NCBI RefSeq assembly: GCF_004014805.1
Contig: NZ_ATDN01000078.1
Coordinates: 120,636-184,635 of the forward strand
Length of the DNA stretch: 64,000 nt
From: Mycolicibacterium elephantis DSM 44368
GTDB taxonomy: Bacteria > Actinomycetota > Actinomycetes > Mycobacteriales > Mycobacteriaceae
Direction of reading: 5' to 3'
Positions 24,560 through 35,300 of the stretch are shown in pieces; within the stretch, counting starts at the first letter, position 1; each line of letters begins with the position of its first letter. The position numbers were made by a program, and so were the translations under genes. The notes below the pieces were generated by a model. That model ran no database searches, had not been told where the DNA came from, and saw only the letters and a program-made list of their open reading frames with translations.

Positions 24560-25899
24560 CGGAGCCGCCCTTCTGCGCCGAGCTTCGCCAACAGCAGCGC
24601 CTCGGCGGTGGCGGCGCGTTCCAGCACGCCGAGATGCAGGCTCTCGTTGACGCTGTGCGCCTGTGTCGCAGGGTCTTCCACCCCGGTGACGAGGATCTTC
24701 GCCGACGGGAACGCCTCGGCGAACTCGGCGATGAAAGGGATCGACCCGCCGACCCCGGTGTCGACGGGTTCGGTGCCCCACGCCTCCCGGAACGCGGCCC
24801 GAGCGGCGTCGTAGACCGGGCCGGTGGCGTCGATCTGGTAGGGCTGCCCGAGATCGCCGGGTGTGACGGTGACGTGCGCACCCCACGGTGCATGCTTCTC
24901 GAGGTGACGCGTCAGCGCGGCCAGGTGTCCGGCAGCGTCGCCGCCCGGCGCGACCCGCATGCTGATCTTCGCCCTGGCCCGCGGGATCAGGGTGTTCGAC
25001 GACTTCTCGATCGGCGTGGTGTCGATCCCGATCACCGTGATCGCCGGTTTGGCCCAAAGCCGTTGCGGCACTGAACCGGAGCCGATCTCCGACACTCCGT
25101 CGAGTAAGCCGGTCTCCCGCCGCAGCCGCTCGGGCGGATAGTCGACGTCGGCCGCCGTAGCCTCGTGCAGGCCCGCCACGGCGACGTTGCCGTCGTCGTC
25201 GTGCAGGCTGGCGAGCAACCGCGCCAACGCGCTGAGGGCGTCGGGCACCACGCCGCCCCACAGCCCGGAATGCAACCCGTGATCGAGGGTGGCCACCTCG
25301 ACGACGCAGTCGGCGAGCCCGCGCAGCGACACCGTCAGCGACGGCACGTCGGTGCTCCAGTTGTCGGAGTCGGCGATGACGATCACATCGGCGGCCAACG
25401 TCTCGCGGTGTGCGGCCAGCAGCTTCGGCAACGACGGCGAACCGGATTCCTCCTCGCCCTCGACGAAGACGGTCACGCCGACCGGCGGGTTGCCCCCGTG
25501 CGCCCGGAAGGCCGCCAAATGCGTTGCGATACCGGCCTTGTCGTCGGCGGTCCCCCGGCCGTACAGTCGGCCGTCGCGTTCGGTCGGCTCGAACGGCGGC
25601 GAGTGCCAGTGGGTGTGATCGCCTTCGGGCTGAACGTCATGGTGGGCGTACAGCAGCACGGTCGGCGCTCCCGTCGGGGCGGGATGACGCCCGATGACCG
25701 CCGGCGCGCCGCCCTCGCTGATGATCTGGATGTCGCCGAATCCCGCTTCCGACAGCAGCTTTGCCACCGCTTCGGCGCTGCGGTGTACCTCCGGCCGGCG
25801 GGCCGGGTCGGCCCACACCGACTCGATGCGCACCAGGTCCTCGAGGTCGCGCCGTACCGATGGCAGCACCTCATGTACTCGTCGCACGAGATCGTCCAT
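24556..25899 (-). CDS. M20 family dipeptidase
   Basis: A protein of 447 residues, a full di-zinc M20 metallopeptidase. Metal-binding motifs are LLYAHHDVQPEG (His), GRGTADDKAGI (bridging Asp) and EGEEESGSP (catalytic Glu), with the late His in TQAHSVNESLH. A dimerisation domain (about 185-330) interrupts the catalytic domain. It likely splits dipeptides or N-acyl amino acids in the cytosol. It corresponds to Rv2522c and lies upstream of fas-acpS in the same order as in M. tuberculosis. Confidence 0.88.
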   Translation of the reverse strand: MDDLVRRVHEVLPSVRRDLEDLVRIESVWADPARRPEVHRSAEAVAKLLSEAGFGDIQIISEGGAPAVIGRHPAPTGAPTVLLYAHHDVQPEGDHTHWHSPPFEPTERDGRLYGRGTADDKAGIATHLAAFRAHGGNPPVGVTVFVEGEEESGSPSLPKLLAAHRETLAADVIVIADSDNWSTDVPSLTVSLRGLADCVVEVATLDHGLHSGLWGGVVPDALSALARLLASLHDDDGNVAVAGLHEATAADVDYPPERLRRETGLLDGVSEIGSGSVPQRLWAKPAITVIGIDTTPIEKSSNTLIPRARAKISMRVAPGGDAAGHLAALTRHLEKHAPWGAHVTVTPGDLGQPYQIDATGPVYDAARAAFREAWGTEPVDTGVGGSIPFIAEFAEAFPSAKILVTGVEDPATQAHSVNESLHLGVLERAATAEALLLAKLGAEGRLR

Positions 25900-25929
25900 G
25901 CACTCGAGGTTAGTGGGTCGTCACCCCGG

Positions 25930-25989
25930 GCGAGCGTGCGCGAACTCGCGCTCTTGCGCGGCGTGTCGGCCTCAAACACGCACGCTCGC
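25930..25989. repeat. Long-loop hairpin between acpS and the M20 gene
   Basis: GCGAGCGTGCG (25930-25940) and CGCACGCTCGC (25979-25989) are exact complements of 11 bp, around a 38-nt loop that contains TCGCGCTCTTGCGCGGCG with further pairing potential. It follows acpS, so it may end the fas-acpS transcript, and lies upstream of the M20 gene start. Confidence 0.65.
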
Positions 25990-26005
25990 GGAAACCAAGA
26001 ACCGG

Positions 26006-26398
26006 TCAGCGCTCCTCGAGGATGGCCACCGCCGCCGCCGTGTCGGCCTCGTGGGTCAGCGACAGATGGATCGTCACGTCCTTGAGATGCTCGGCGATCG
26101 CGCCGGTGAGCCGGACCTTGGGCCTGCCCCACATGTCGGTGATGACCTCGATGTCACGGTGGATGCCCTCAGGCAGCACCGGCCGCTTGGAGAACCGCGA
26201 ACCCGACCACGCCTTGATCACGGCCTCCTTGGCCGCCCACCGCGCGGCCAGATGCCGTGCCGCCGACGAGCTCTTGTCGGCGGCGTCCCGACGCTCCCCG
26301 GGCGTGAACGTCTCGGCGAACACCGTCCCCGGCTGGTCAACCTGCTCGGCGAACTCGGGGATGGAAACCAGGTCGATTCCCACCCCGACTATCGCCAT
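26006..26398 (-). CDS. acpS: Holo-ACP synthase (4'-phosphopantetheinyl transferase)
   Basis: A protein of 130 residues. Motif 1 is VGVGIDLVSIPEF with the Mg-binding Asp9, and motif 2 is ARWAAKEAVIKAW with the second metal Glu. The C-terminal SLTHEADTAAAVAIL completes the fold. It activates the ACP domain of FAS-I by attaching phosphopantetheine. The start overlaps the end of fas by 10 bp, so synthesis is coupled to its main substrate. It corresponds to Rv2523c. Confidence 0.95.
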   Translation of the reverse strand: MAIVGVGIDLVSIPEFAEQVDQPGTVFAETFTPGERRDAADKSSSAARHLAARWAAKEAVIKAWSGSRFSKRPVLPEGIHRDIEVITDMWGRPKVRLTGAIAEHLKDVTIHLSLTHEADTAAAVAILEER

Positions 26399-29300
26399 GA
26401 CGCAGGCACATACACGTCGCCGTCGCCGAGGCGCGCCGCCGGGTCCAGCAGCATCCGGGCCTCCTGCCGCTTCTCCGGTTGGTCGGCGGCGAACCTGCGG
26501 TCGGCCGGCTTCTCGTACAGTGGCGGGCCGCCCGCGATCGCCGACGCCAACCGCAGTTGACCGGCCAGCACCCGCGCGTTGGAACGTTCGAGGTAGTCCT
26601 CACGCTCCTGGGGGCTCAGGGCGGCGAGGAACGCCTGCGGATGCACTAGCGCCACCAGGCCCGACACGTGCCCGAAGCCCAGGCTGGTCACCAGACCGGC
26701 CTTCAGCGGGAACTTGTCGCCGAACCTCAGGGTGTCGCGGAGCCAGACCAGGTGCTCGGCGCCGGCGAGCTCGTCGTCGACGCAGTCCAGGCTGCGGTTG
26801 GGCGGGATGACGCCGTCGCGCAGAATCTGGCACAGGCCCAGGATCTGGAACGCCGCGGCGCCGCCCTTGGAGTGGCCGGTCAGGCTCTTCTGCGAGACCA
26901 CGAACAACGGGGCGCCGTCGGAGCGGCCCAACGAGTCGGCCAGTCGCTCGTGCAACTCGGTCTCGTTGGGGTCGTTGGCCAACGTCGACGTGTCGTGCTT
27001 GCTCACCACCGCGATGTCGTCGGCGCCGACGCCGAGCTTGGCCAGCGAGCGGGCCAGGTCGGACTGGCGTCCGCCGCGGCCGGCGCTCAGCGCGCCCAGG
27101 CCCGGGGCCGGGATCGAGGTGTGCACGCCGTCGGCGAACGACGACACGTAGGCGATCACCGCCATCACCGGCAGGCCCATCTTGAGCGCCAGATCCCCGC
27201 GGGCCAGCAGCAGCGTGCCGCCGCCCTGGCCCTCGACGAACCCGAGCCTGCGCCGGTCGTTGGCACGGGAGAACTTCGAGTCGCTGATGCCCCTGGCGCG
27301 CATCATCTCGGTGTCGGCGGTGGCCGCCATGTCGCCGAAGCCGATGATCGCCTCCAGCGACAGGTCGTCGTAGCCGCCGGCGACCACGAATTCCGCCTTG
27401 CCCAACCGGATCTTGTCGACGCCCTCCTCGACCGACACCGCCGCGGTGGCGCACGCGCCGACCGGGTGGATCATCGCGCCGTAGCTGCCGATGTAGGACT
27501 GCACGACGTGCCCGGCGAAGACGTTCGGCAGAACCTCCTGCAGGATGTCGTTCGGCTTGTTCCTGCCCAGCAGGTTGCCGTGATACATGGTCTGCATCGA
27601 CGTCAGGCCGCCCATCCCGGTGCCCTGCGTGCTGGCCACCAGGCTGGGATGCACCCACCGCATCAGTTCGGTCGGGGTGAAGCCCGCCGACAGGAACGCG
27701 TCCACGGTGGTGACGAGGTTCCAGATCGCCAGCCGGTCAATGGAGTTCATCATCTCCTGGCTGACGCCGTAGACCATCGGGTCGAACCCGGTGGGGATCT
27801 GCGCTCCGACCGTGCGCGACAGCTTCGTCTTGCGCGGAACCCGAATCTCGGTGCCGGCCTTGCGGGTGACCTGCCAGTCACCGCTGTCGGGCACCTGCGA
27901 GATGACGGTGTGCTCCGGGTCGAATTGCACGAACGCCCTGGCCTCTTCCTCGCTGGACACCACGAACGTGAAGTCCTTGTCGAGGTACACCGAAACCAGC
28001 AGCGGCGCCGCGTGGTCCGGTCCGATGGCGCCGTCGTCGACGTACTCGCGGATGCCGACCCGCTCGAGCACGGCGTCGTGGTAGCGCTCCACCAGCTCGC
28101 CCTCGTCGACCAGGTCGCCGGTCTCGGTGTCGTACCAGCCGGGGGTCGGGTCGTCCTCCCACTTCACCAAGCCGGTGGTCCACGCCAGTTCCAGCACGCC
28201 TGCGGCCGACAGCTCGTTTTCGACCTCCATCTCGAAGCGGGTCCGCGACGAGCCGTACGGGCCGAGTTCGGCACCGCCGACGATGACCACCAGATCGGCC
28301 GGGTCGACGTCGAGGTCGTCCCATGCCGGCGGCGGCGCCGCGCGGTGGCCGCGCGGCGGAGACGGCAGGGCCCGGATCGTTCCGTGCTCCTCGGAGTCCT
28401 CCTCGGCCGACTCCGACACCATCTCCTCGCGGGCCTTGGCGCTGAGCTCCGAGAGGTCGAGGTCCACGTCGGCCAGCCCACCGGTGAGGTCGGCCTGCAG
28501 CGGCTCGCGGGCGGCGGCCACTTTCGCTTCGATGCCGCACAGCCCGAGCAGCATGGTCGCCATCTCGTCGGTGGTGTAGGTGGTCACGCCGGCCTGTTCG
28601 ACGGCGTCGACGATCGCGTCGTTGTGGCCCATCAGCCCGGTGCCCTTGGTCCAGCCGATCAGCGCGTGCGCCAACGAGACCCGTTGCGCCCAAGACGATT
28701 CGGCCTTCCACCGGGTGACCAGCGCGTCCAGCGCGGACTTGGCCTCACCGTAGGCGCCGTCGCCGCCGAACATGCCGCGGTTCGGCGAGCCGGGCAGCAC
28801 CACGTGCAGCCGCGCGGCGACGTCACGTTCCGCGCCGACATGCGACAACCCGGAGATCAGCCGCTGAACCGCCCACAGCAGCACCTTCATCTCCATCTCG
28901 GCGCGCGACCCGACATCGGAGAGGTCGCCGGCCACCCGGGGCGCGGCGAACGGGAACAGCAGCGTCGGGGTCAGCGCGTCCTTGATGTGGATCGACTGCG
29001 GCCCAAGGCTTTCGGTCTGTTCGCTGCCCACCCACGAGACCAGCGCGTCGATGTCGGTGTAGGACGCCATGTTGGCGGGCACCACCCACAGCTTGGCGCC
29101 GAACCGGGCGTGGTCGCGGTAGAGCGTGCGGTAGAACGCCAGCCGGTCGTCGTCGAGCTTCGACGTCGTCGCGATCACCATCGCCCCGCCGTCGAGGAGT
29201 TTGGCGACCACCGACGCCGCGATGGAGCCCTTCGACGCGCCGGTCACCACCGCCACCTCGTCGCTGTAGCGGCCCTTGCCGGGATTCTCGGCGCCCGCGG

Positions 29301-32300
29301 CGGCGCGGCCGTACAGGGAGGCGTGGATGTTACGGCCCGCGGCCAGCGCCTTGCCCTGCCACCAGGTGGCCTGCTTGCCGACGATGTGGCCGGTGCCCTC
29401 GAACCGCTCGGACAGCCGCGGCCAGTCGGCGTCGATCTCGTCCTCGTCCATCAACCACAGCTTGGCCAGGTCCTCGCGCGCACTGGCCCAGCGGTCGTCG
29501 AACAGCACCGCCTTGCGGGCGTCGAACACCGGAGCCACCAAACGCGGCCAGTCCGAACCCAATTCGGCCGTGACCAGATCGATCAGCTCGGCGTCGGTCG
29601 CGTCCGGGACGCTCGCCGGCGCATCGAGGCCGAGTTGGCTCAGAACGAGGCGGGCCGCCGACGCGAGCACCCCGTTGGGGCCGGTCACCTGCGCGGCGAA
29701 CTCACCCAGCGCGGCCGAGTCGACCACACCGCCACCGCCGCCCGCGGCGGCCGCGGGCAGCGAAACGGCGACGCCGTGGCGCGCACCCACCGCGGCCACG
29801 GCGGCGTCGATCACCTTGTCGACGGTCGCCGCGTCCGCGAGCGCGCCGTCGTGCAGGCCACCCAGGTCACCGCCGCGCACGCTGGAGCCCTCCCGGGTGC
29901 CAAGCGCGACCTCGACCGTGACGTGCTTGACCCAGCCGTCGCCGAGTTCCCAGACCTTCTTGACCCGCTCGGCGATGTAGGCCGGACGCTTCCCGGACGG
30001 CCCGAGCACCGTGCGCAGCTGGTCATTGATCGCGTCGGAAAGCACTGGGCCGAACGGCTTGTAGGTCCGGGCCAGCTTGGTCACCTGTCCCTTCAGCCCG
30101 GCCAGATCGGCCTCGGCCGCGCCGTCGATGGCGCCGAGGTTCAGCTCCGAACCCAGGTCCACCAGCAGCTGGTTGCGTCGCGACGACGCGCCGTCGGTGA
30201 TGGACTCGATGGAGTCCAGCGGCTCGATCTGGTCGATCCGCATCCTCGCCGACAACGCGATCAGCGCCATCGTGGCGTCCGACGCGTCGTAGCCGAGGTC
30301 GTCGGGCCGCGGCCCGCCCGAGGGTGCGGCAGGGGCCGTGGGAACCTCGGGCACCCCGACGGCCGGCGTCGCCTCGACCGCCTCGGGAGCGGGTGCGTCG
30401 TCCAGTTCGGGCTCCGGCTCGGGGTCGGTGTCGGTGGCGAACAACACCGCGGCGTCGCGCTCGGCGTTGAGCACCTCGGTGGTGTTATGGCTGTATTCCG
30501 GCAGCTTCAGCGTGTTCTGGGCCAGGCCCGCCACGGTCGGCGCCGACTTCACGCCGATCTCGACGAAGCGCTCGACACCGAGACCACCGGCGGCCTCCTC
30601 GATGAACAGCAGGTCCTGGGTCTCGATCCAGCGCACCGGGCTGGCGAACTGCCAGGCCAGCAACTCGATGACGATCTTGCGGCACAGCTCCTTGGGCCGC
30701 TCGTTGCGCCAGGTGTCGTAGTCGGCCAGCACCTCGTCGAGCGGTTCGGCGGGAACCAGTTCCCGGATCTCTTCGATGAAGTCACGGTCCAGCGTGAACG
30801 GGCGCGGCACCAGGTTCGGGATGTAGCGCCCGACAACCAGTTCCGGATCCGCTTCCTCGGGCATGACCCGTTCCAGAGCCCGCCGGAAATCGTTCACGCC
30901 GATGCGCAGCACCGAGGAGTGGAACGGCACGTCGATCCCGGGCACGAGGATGAAAGAGCGCTTGCCGCCGGTGATCTGGCGGCGCTTCTCGACTTCCTCC
31001 TCCAACGCCTCCAGCCCGGCGACCGTGCCGGCGATCGCATACTGCGAACCGCGCAGGTTGTAGTTCACGATCTGCAGGAACTCGCCTGTGCGCTGCGAGA
31101 TCTCCTCGACGAAGGCCGGCACGTCGGCGTCTTCGAGATCGATCTGCGACGGGCGGATGGCGGCCATCCGGTAATTCGACCGGCCCTGCGCGTCGCGCGG
31201 GACGATGTCGTGCATCTTGGAACCGCGGTGGAACACCGCCTCCAGCAGGCCCTCGAGCTTGTAAACGCCGATGACACAGGCCAGCGCGGTGTACTCGCCG
31301 ACCGAGTGCCCGCAGGCGATCGCGCCCTCGACGAACGCCCCCTGCTCGCGCATCTCGGCGACCTGGGCCGCGGCCACCGTCGCCATCGCCACCTGGGTGA
31401 ACTGCGTCAGGTACAGCACGCCCTCGGGATGGTGGTAGTGCACGCCGGAGGCGATCAGGCTGGTCGGGTTGTCGCGCACCACGTGCAGCACCGAGAAGCC
31501 CAAGACGTCGCGGGTGAACTTGTCGGCGGTGTCCCACACTTTGCGGGCGGCCTTGGAACGCGCCCGCACCTCCATGCCCATGCCCTTGGACTGGATGCCC
31601 TGTCCGGGGAAGGCGTAGACGGTCTTCGGGGCGGCCAGTTGGGCGGTCGCCGACATCACCAGCTCGTTGCCGACGCGCGCGGCCACCTCGATCACCTCGG
31701 CGCCGCGGTCGATGCCGACGCGGTCGACGCGGAACTCGATCTCGTCGCCGGGCAGCACCATCCCGAGGAACCGCGACGTCCAGCCCACCAGGCGGGCGGG
31801 CGGCGTGGCCCTGCCGTCGGTTGCGGTGACCACGTGCTGGGCCGCCGCCGAGAGCCACATGCCGTGCACGATGGGCGATTTCAGCCCGGCGAGCAGGGCT
31901 GCGGCCCGGTCGGTGTGGATCGGGTTGTGGTCGCCGGAGACGACGGCGAACGCGCTCATGTCGGTGGGTGCGGCGACGGTGACGTCGCGGCGGCGGCGCC
32001 GCGGAGTGTCGGTCGCGTTGTCGGTCATCGCGCCGCCGGCCCGCGGCGGGTCGGCGAGTTCGGCCGCACCCGTGCGGCCGCGGATCGCGAACCGTTCCTC
32101 CAGTCGGGCCAGCACCGTGCCGTCGCTGTCGGCGATGTCGACCTGCACCGGGATGACGCGACCGTACTCGGTGTCGGTGGCCGTGGAAACCGTTGCGGTC
32201 ACGGTCAATTCGGCCTTGGTCTTGGGCATCGGCTCGAGCAGGTGCGCGGCGTGGTCCAGGTGCACGAGGCTCAGCAGGCCTTCGACCACCGGGAAGCCGT

Positions 32301-35300
32301 CCTCGGTGGTGGCCGAACCGATGACCGAGAACACGGCCGGCCAGCAGTGCCCGACCAACGCGTCGGGCACCAGCGTCAGGCCCGGCGCCAGCGGCGCGCC
32401 GAACGTCGCGGTGACCCCGGTGTGGTCGGCGACCTGTTCGGGGTCCCAGTCCACGGTCACCGTCGCGGTGTTGCCCTCCACCGGCGGCAGCGCGTCGGGC
32501 GTCTGAACGCCCGCGGCGATCGCGAGGACCGAGCGCATCGCCGCCGACGCGTCCTCGACGGTGACCACCGGCATGCCGCCGTTGACCGTGCAGGGCGGCA
32601 GCGTGAACGGGATGTTGATCCAGATGTCGGAGAGCGGAACGGACAGCGTGACACCGTCGGCCCCGAGCTCGAGCCGGGCGCCGGTGGAAGCGTGTGTGGC
32701 GCTGGGCTTTCCGGGTACGTCGTTGACCTGCCACTCCTCGGGCGGGCCGATGCGGTGCACAGGGTTGATCGCGATGCGCCCCGCCCACAGCACGTCGGGC
32801 GAGTCCAGCACGACCGCCAAGGGTCCGGTGATGTCCGCGCGCGCGAAGCGCCGCGACACGACCGCCACGGGCCGACCGTTGGTGGAGAGCACCTGGTCGA
32901 TCGCGGCCTGCTCGAAGCGGTCCAGCAACTCCCCGACCGGCTCGTCGACGCGGGTGATGCCTGCCACCGCCTGGATGCCCGGAATGATGCACACCTGGTC
33001 GGCCGAGTACCGCGCGTCGTGGGCCTGCCACAGCGAGTCGCTGCGCCACCAGCGCCGCACGTCCTTGTCGATGACCGGCACGAAGTTCACCGGCTTGCCG
33101 GGTGTCTTGCACAGCGTGATGAAGAACGGCACGTCCGCGGGGTGCAGCTTGAGCGTCTCGGCCTCCGGGTAGCGCGCCACCAGCGCGGCGATCGCCTGCT
33201 GCGGATTCTCCAGCAGCGCAAGGCCTTCGGTGTCATCGGAGCCCGTGTCGAACAGCGTCTCGATGGTCCCGGAGTCCTGCGGATGCAGCCGGGCCTCGGC
33301 ACGCTGGAGCATCGCCGCGAACCGGTCGCGCCAGGTGTCGGCCAGCCACGGGCTGCCCGGCGCCGCGGTGTCGGCGGTGCTGTCGCCGTCACCGATCGCC
33401 AGCTCCACGTAGCGCTGCAGCCACTGCAGGTAGGTCATGTCGCCGACGTCGCCGAAGTAGGGCTTGCAGGTCTCGGCCATCGCCGCGATCAGTTCGTCGC
33501 GCCGCGCCGCGACGGCCTCGGCGTCGCCGGCGACCTCGTCCAGCAGCCGGCCGCACCGTGACGCGGCGTTGTCGATCTCATGGATGTCGGCACCGAGCTG
33601 GCTGCGCGAAGATGCCATGCCGCCCTGGGCCTTTCCGGCGCTGATCCAATGATCGGTGCCGGTGGTCTCGACGAGCATCTGCTTGACGGCCGGTGACGTG
33701 GTGGCCTCCAACGTCGCCATCGCCGCGGTGCCGACCAGGATGCCGTCGACAGGCATCGGTGGGTAGTTGTAGGCCTTGGCCCAGGCGCCGGACAGGTACT
33801 CGGCGGCCCGCTCCGGGGTGCCGATGCCACCGCCGACGCACACCGTGATGTTGTGCAGCTTGCGCAGTTCGGCGTAGGTCTCCAGCAGGAGATCGTCGAG
33901 GTCCTCCCACGAGTGGTGCCCGCCCGCGCGACCGCCCTCGATGTGCACGATGACGTCCTTGCCGGGCACTTCGGCGGCGATGCTGATCACCGATTTGATC
34001 TGGTCCACCGTGCCGGGCTTGAACACCACGTGGCTGATCCCGACGGTGTTGAGCTCATCGATGAGCTCGACGGCTTCTGCCAGTTCCGGGACGCCGGCGC
34101 TGACGACGACACCGTCGATCGGCGCACCGGACTGACGAGCCCTCTGCACCAACCGTTTTCCGCCGACTTGGAGCTTCCACAGATACGGGTCCAGGAACAG
34201 CGCGTTGAACTGCACGGCGCGCCCGGGCTCGAGCAGGTTGGTCAGCTCGGCGATGCGGTTCTCGAAGATCTCCTCGGTGACCTGCCCGCCACCGGCCAGC
34301 TCTGCCCAGTGCCCGGCGTTGGCGGCCGCGGCGACGATCTTGGCGTCCACGGTCGTCGGCGTCATGCCCGCGAGCAGGATCGGCGAGCGTCCGGTCAGCC
34401 GGGTGAACTTGGTCGACAGCTTCACCGAGCCGTCGGGCAGCGACACGGTGGTCGGCGCGAAAGTCGACCAGGCCGGGGGCACTTCGGGTTCGGCGCCGAC
34501 GGTGAACAGGTTGCGCTGGCCCAGCCGGGTGGCGGCGGGCACCAGGCCGATGCCGAGCCCACGCACGATCGGCGCGGTCACCCGGGTCGCGGTGTCGCTC
34601 GGCCCCAGGTCGACGATCCATTTCGCGCCCGCGTCATGCAGTCGCTCGACCTCGGCCACCCAGTCGATGGGCCGCACGAAGATCGACTCGGTCATCTCGT
34701 GCGCCAGCTCGGCGTCGATCCCGCACTGCGCGGCCCAGCGGTCGACGAGCTCGATGCCGTCTGCCAACCGCGGGGTGTGGAAGCCGACCTCGACCTGCAC
34801 ACCGTGGAACTGCGGCGAGAAGACCGCGCCGCCGCGAAGCTTGTTCTTGCGCTCGGCTTCCTCCTTCTCGGTGATCTTCGCGCAGTACAGCTCGAAGCGG
34901 CCGAGTTGTTCGGGAGTGCCGGTGATGACCACGGACCGCCTGCCGTTGCGGATCGACAGCACCGGCGGAAGCACCGTTCGGACGTCCTGGGAGAACTCTT
35001 CGAGGAGTTCGGCGATGCGGTCCGGATCGACGTTGGTGACCGACACCATCGGGGATTTGTCCCCGCGCCCGACCATGCCGCGACGCCGCGAGACCAGCGA
35101 GCCAGCCGCGCCGATCAGCTGCAGCAGCGCCAGCAGCTCGGCGTCCCTGGCCCCGTTGGCGCGCAGCGACTCGCAGGCCATCAGACCCTGGGAGTGACCT
35201 GCCATCGCCACCGGCGGGCTGCCCTGCAGATCCAGGCCTTGGCGCGTCAACGCGCGAATGGCCGCCATCTGGGTCAGCAGGATGCCCGGGCCCGAGATCG

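Noticed and set aside
26668..33561. A plus-strand open frame of nearly 2300 codons
   Set aside because: It lies fully antisense to fas, is Arg/His/Gly/Val-rich without domains, and is the expected by-product of GC-biased third positions in the real gene.
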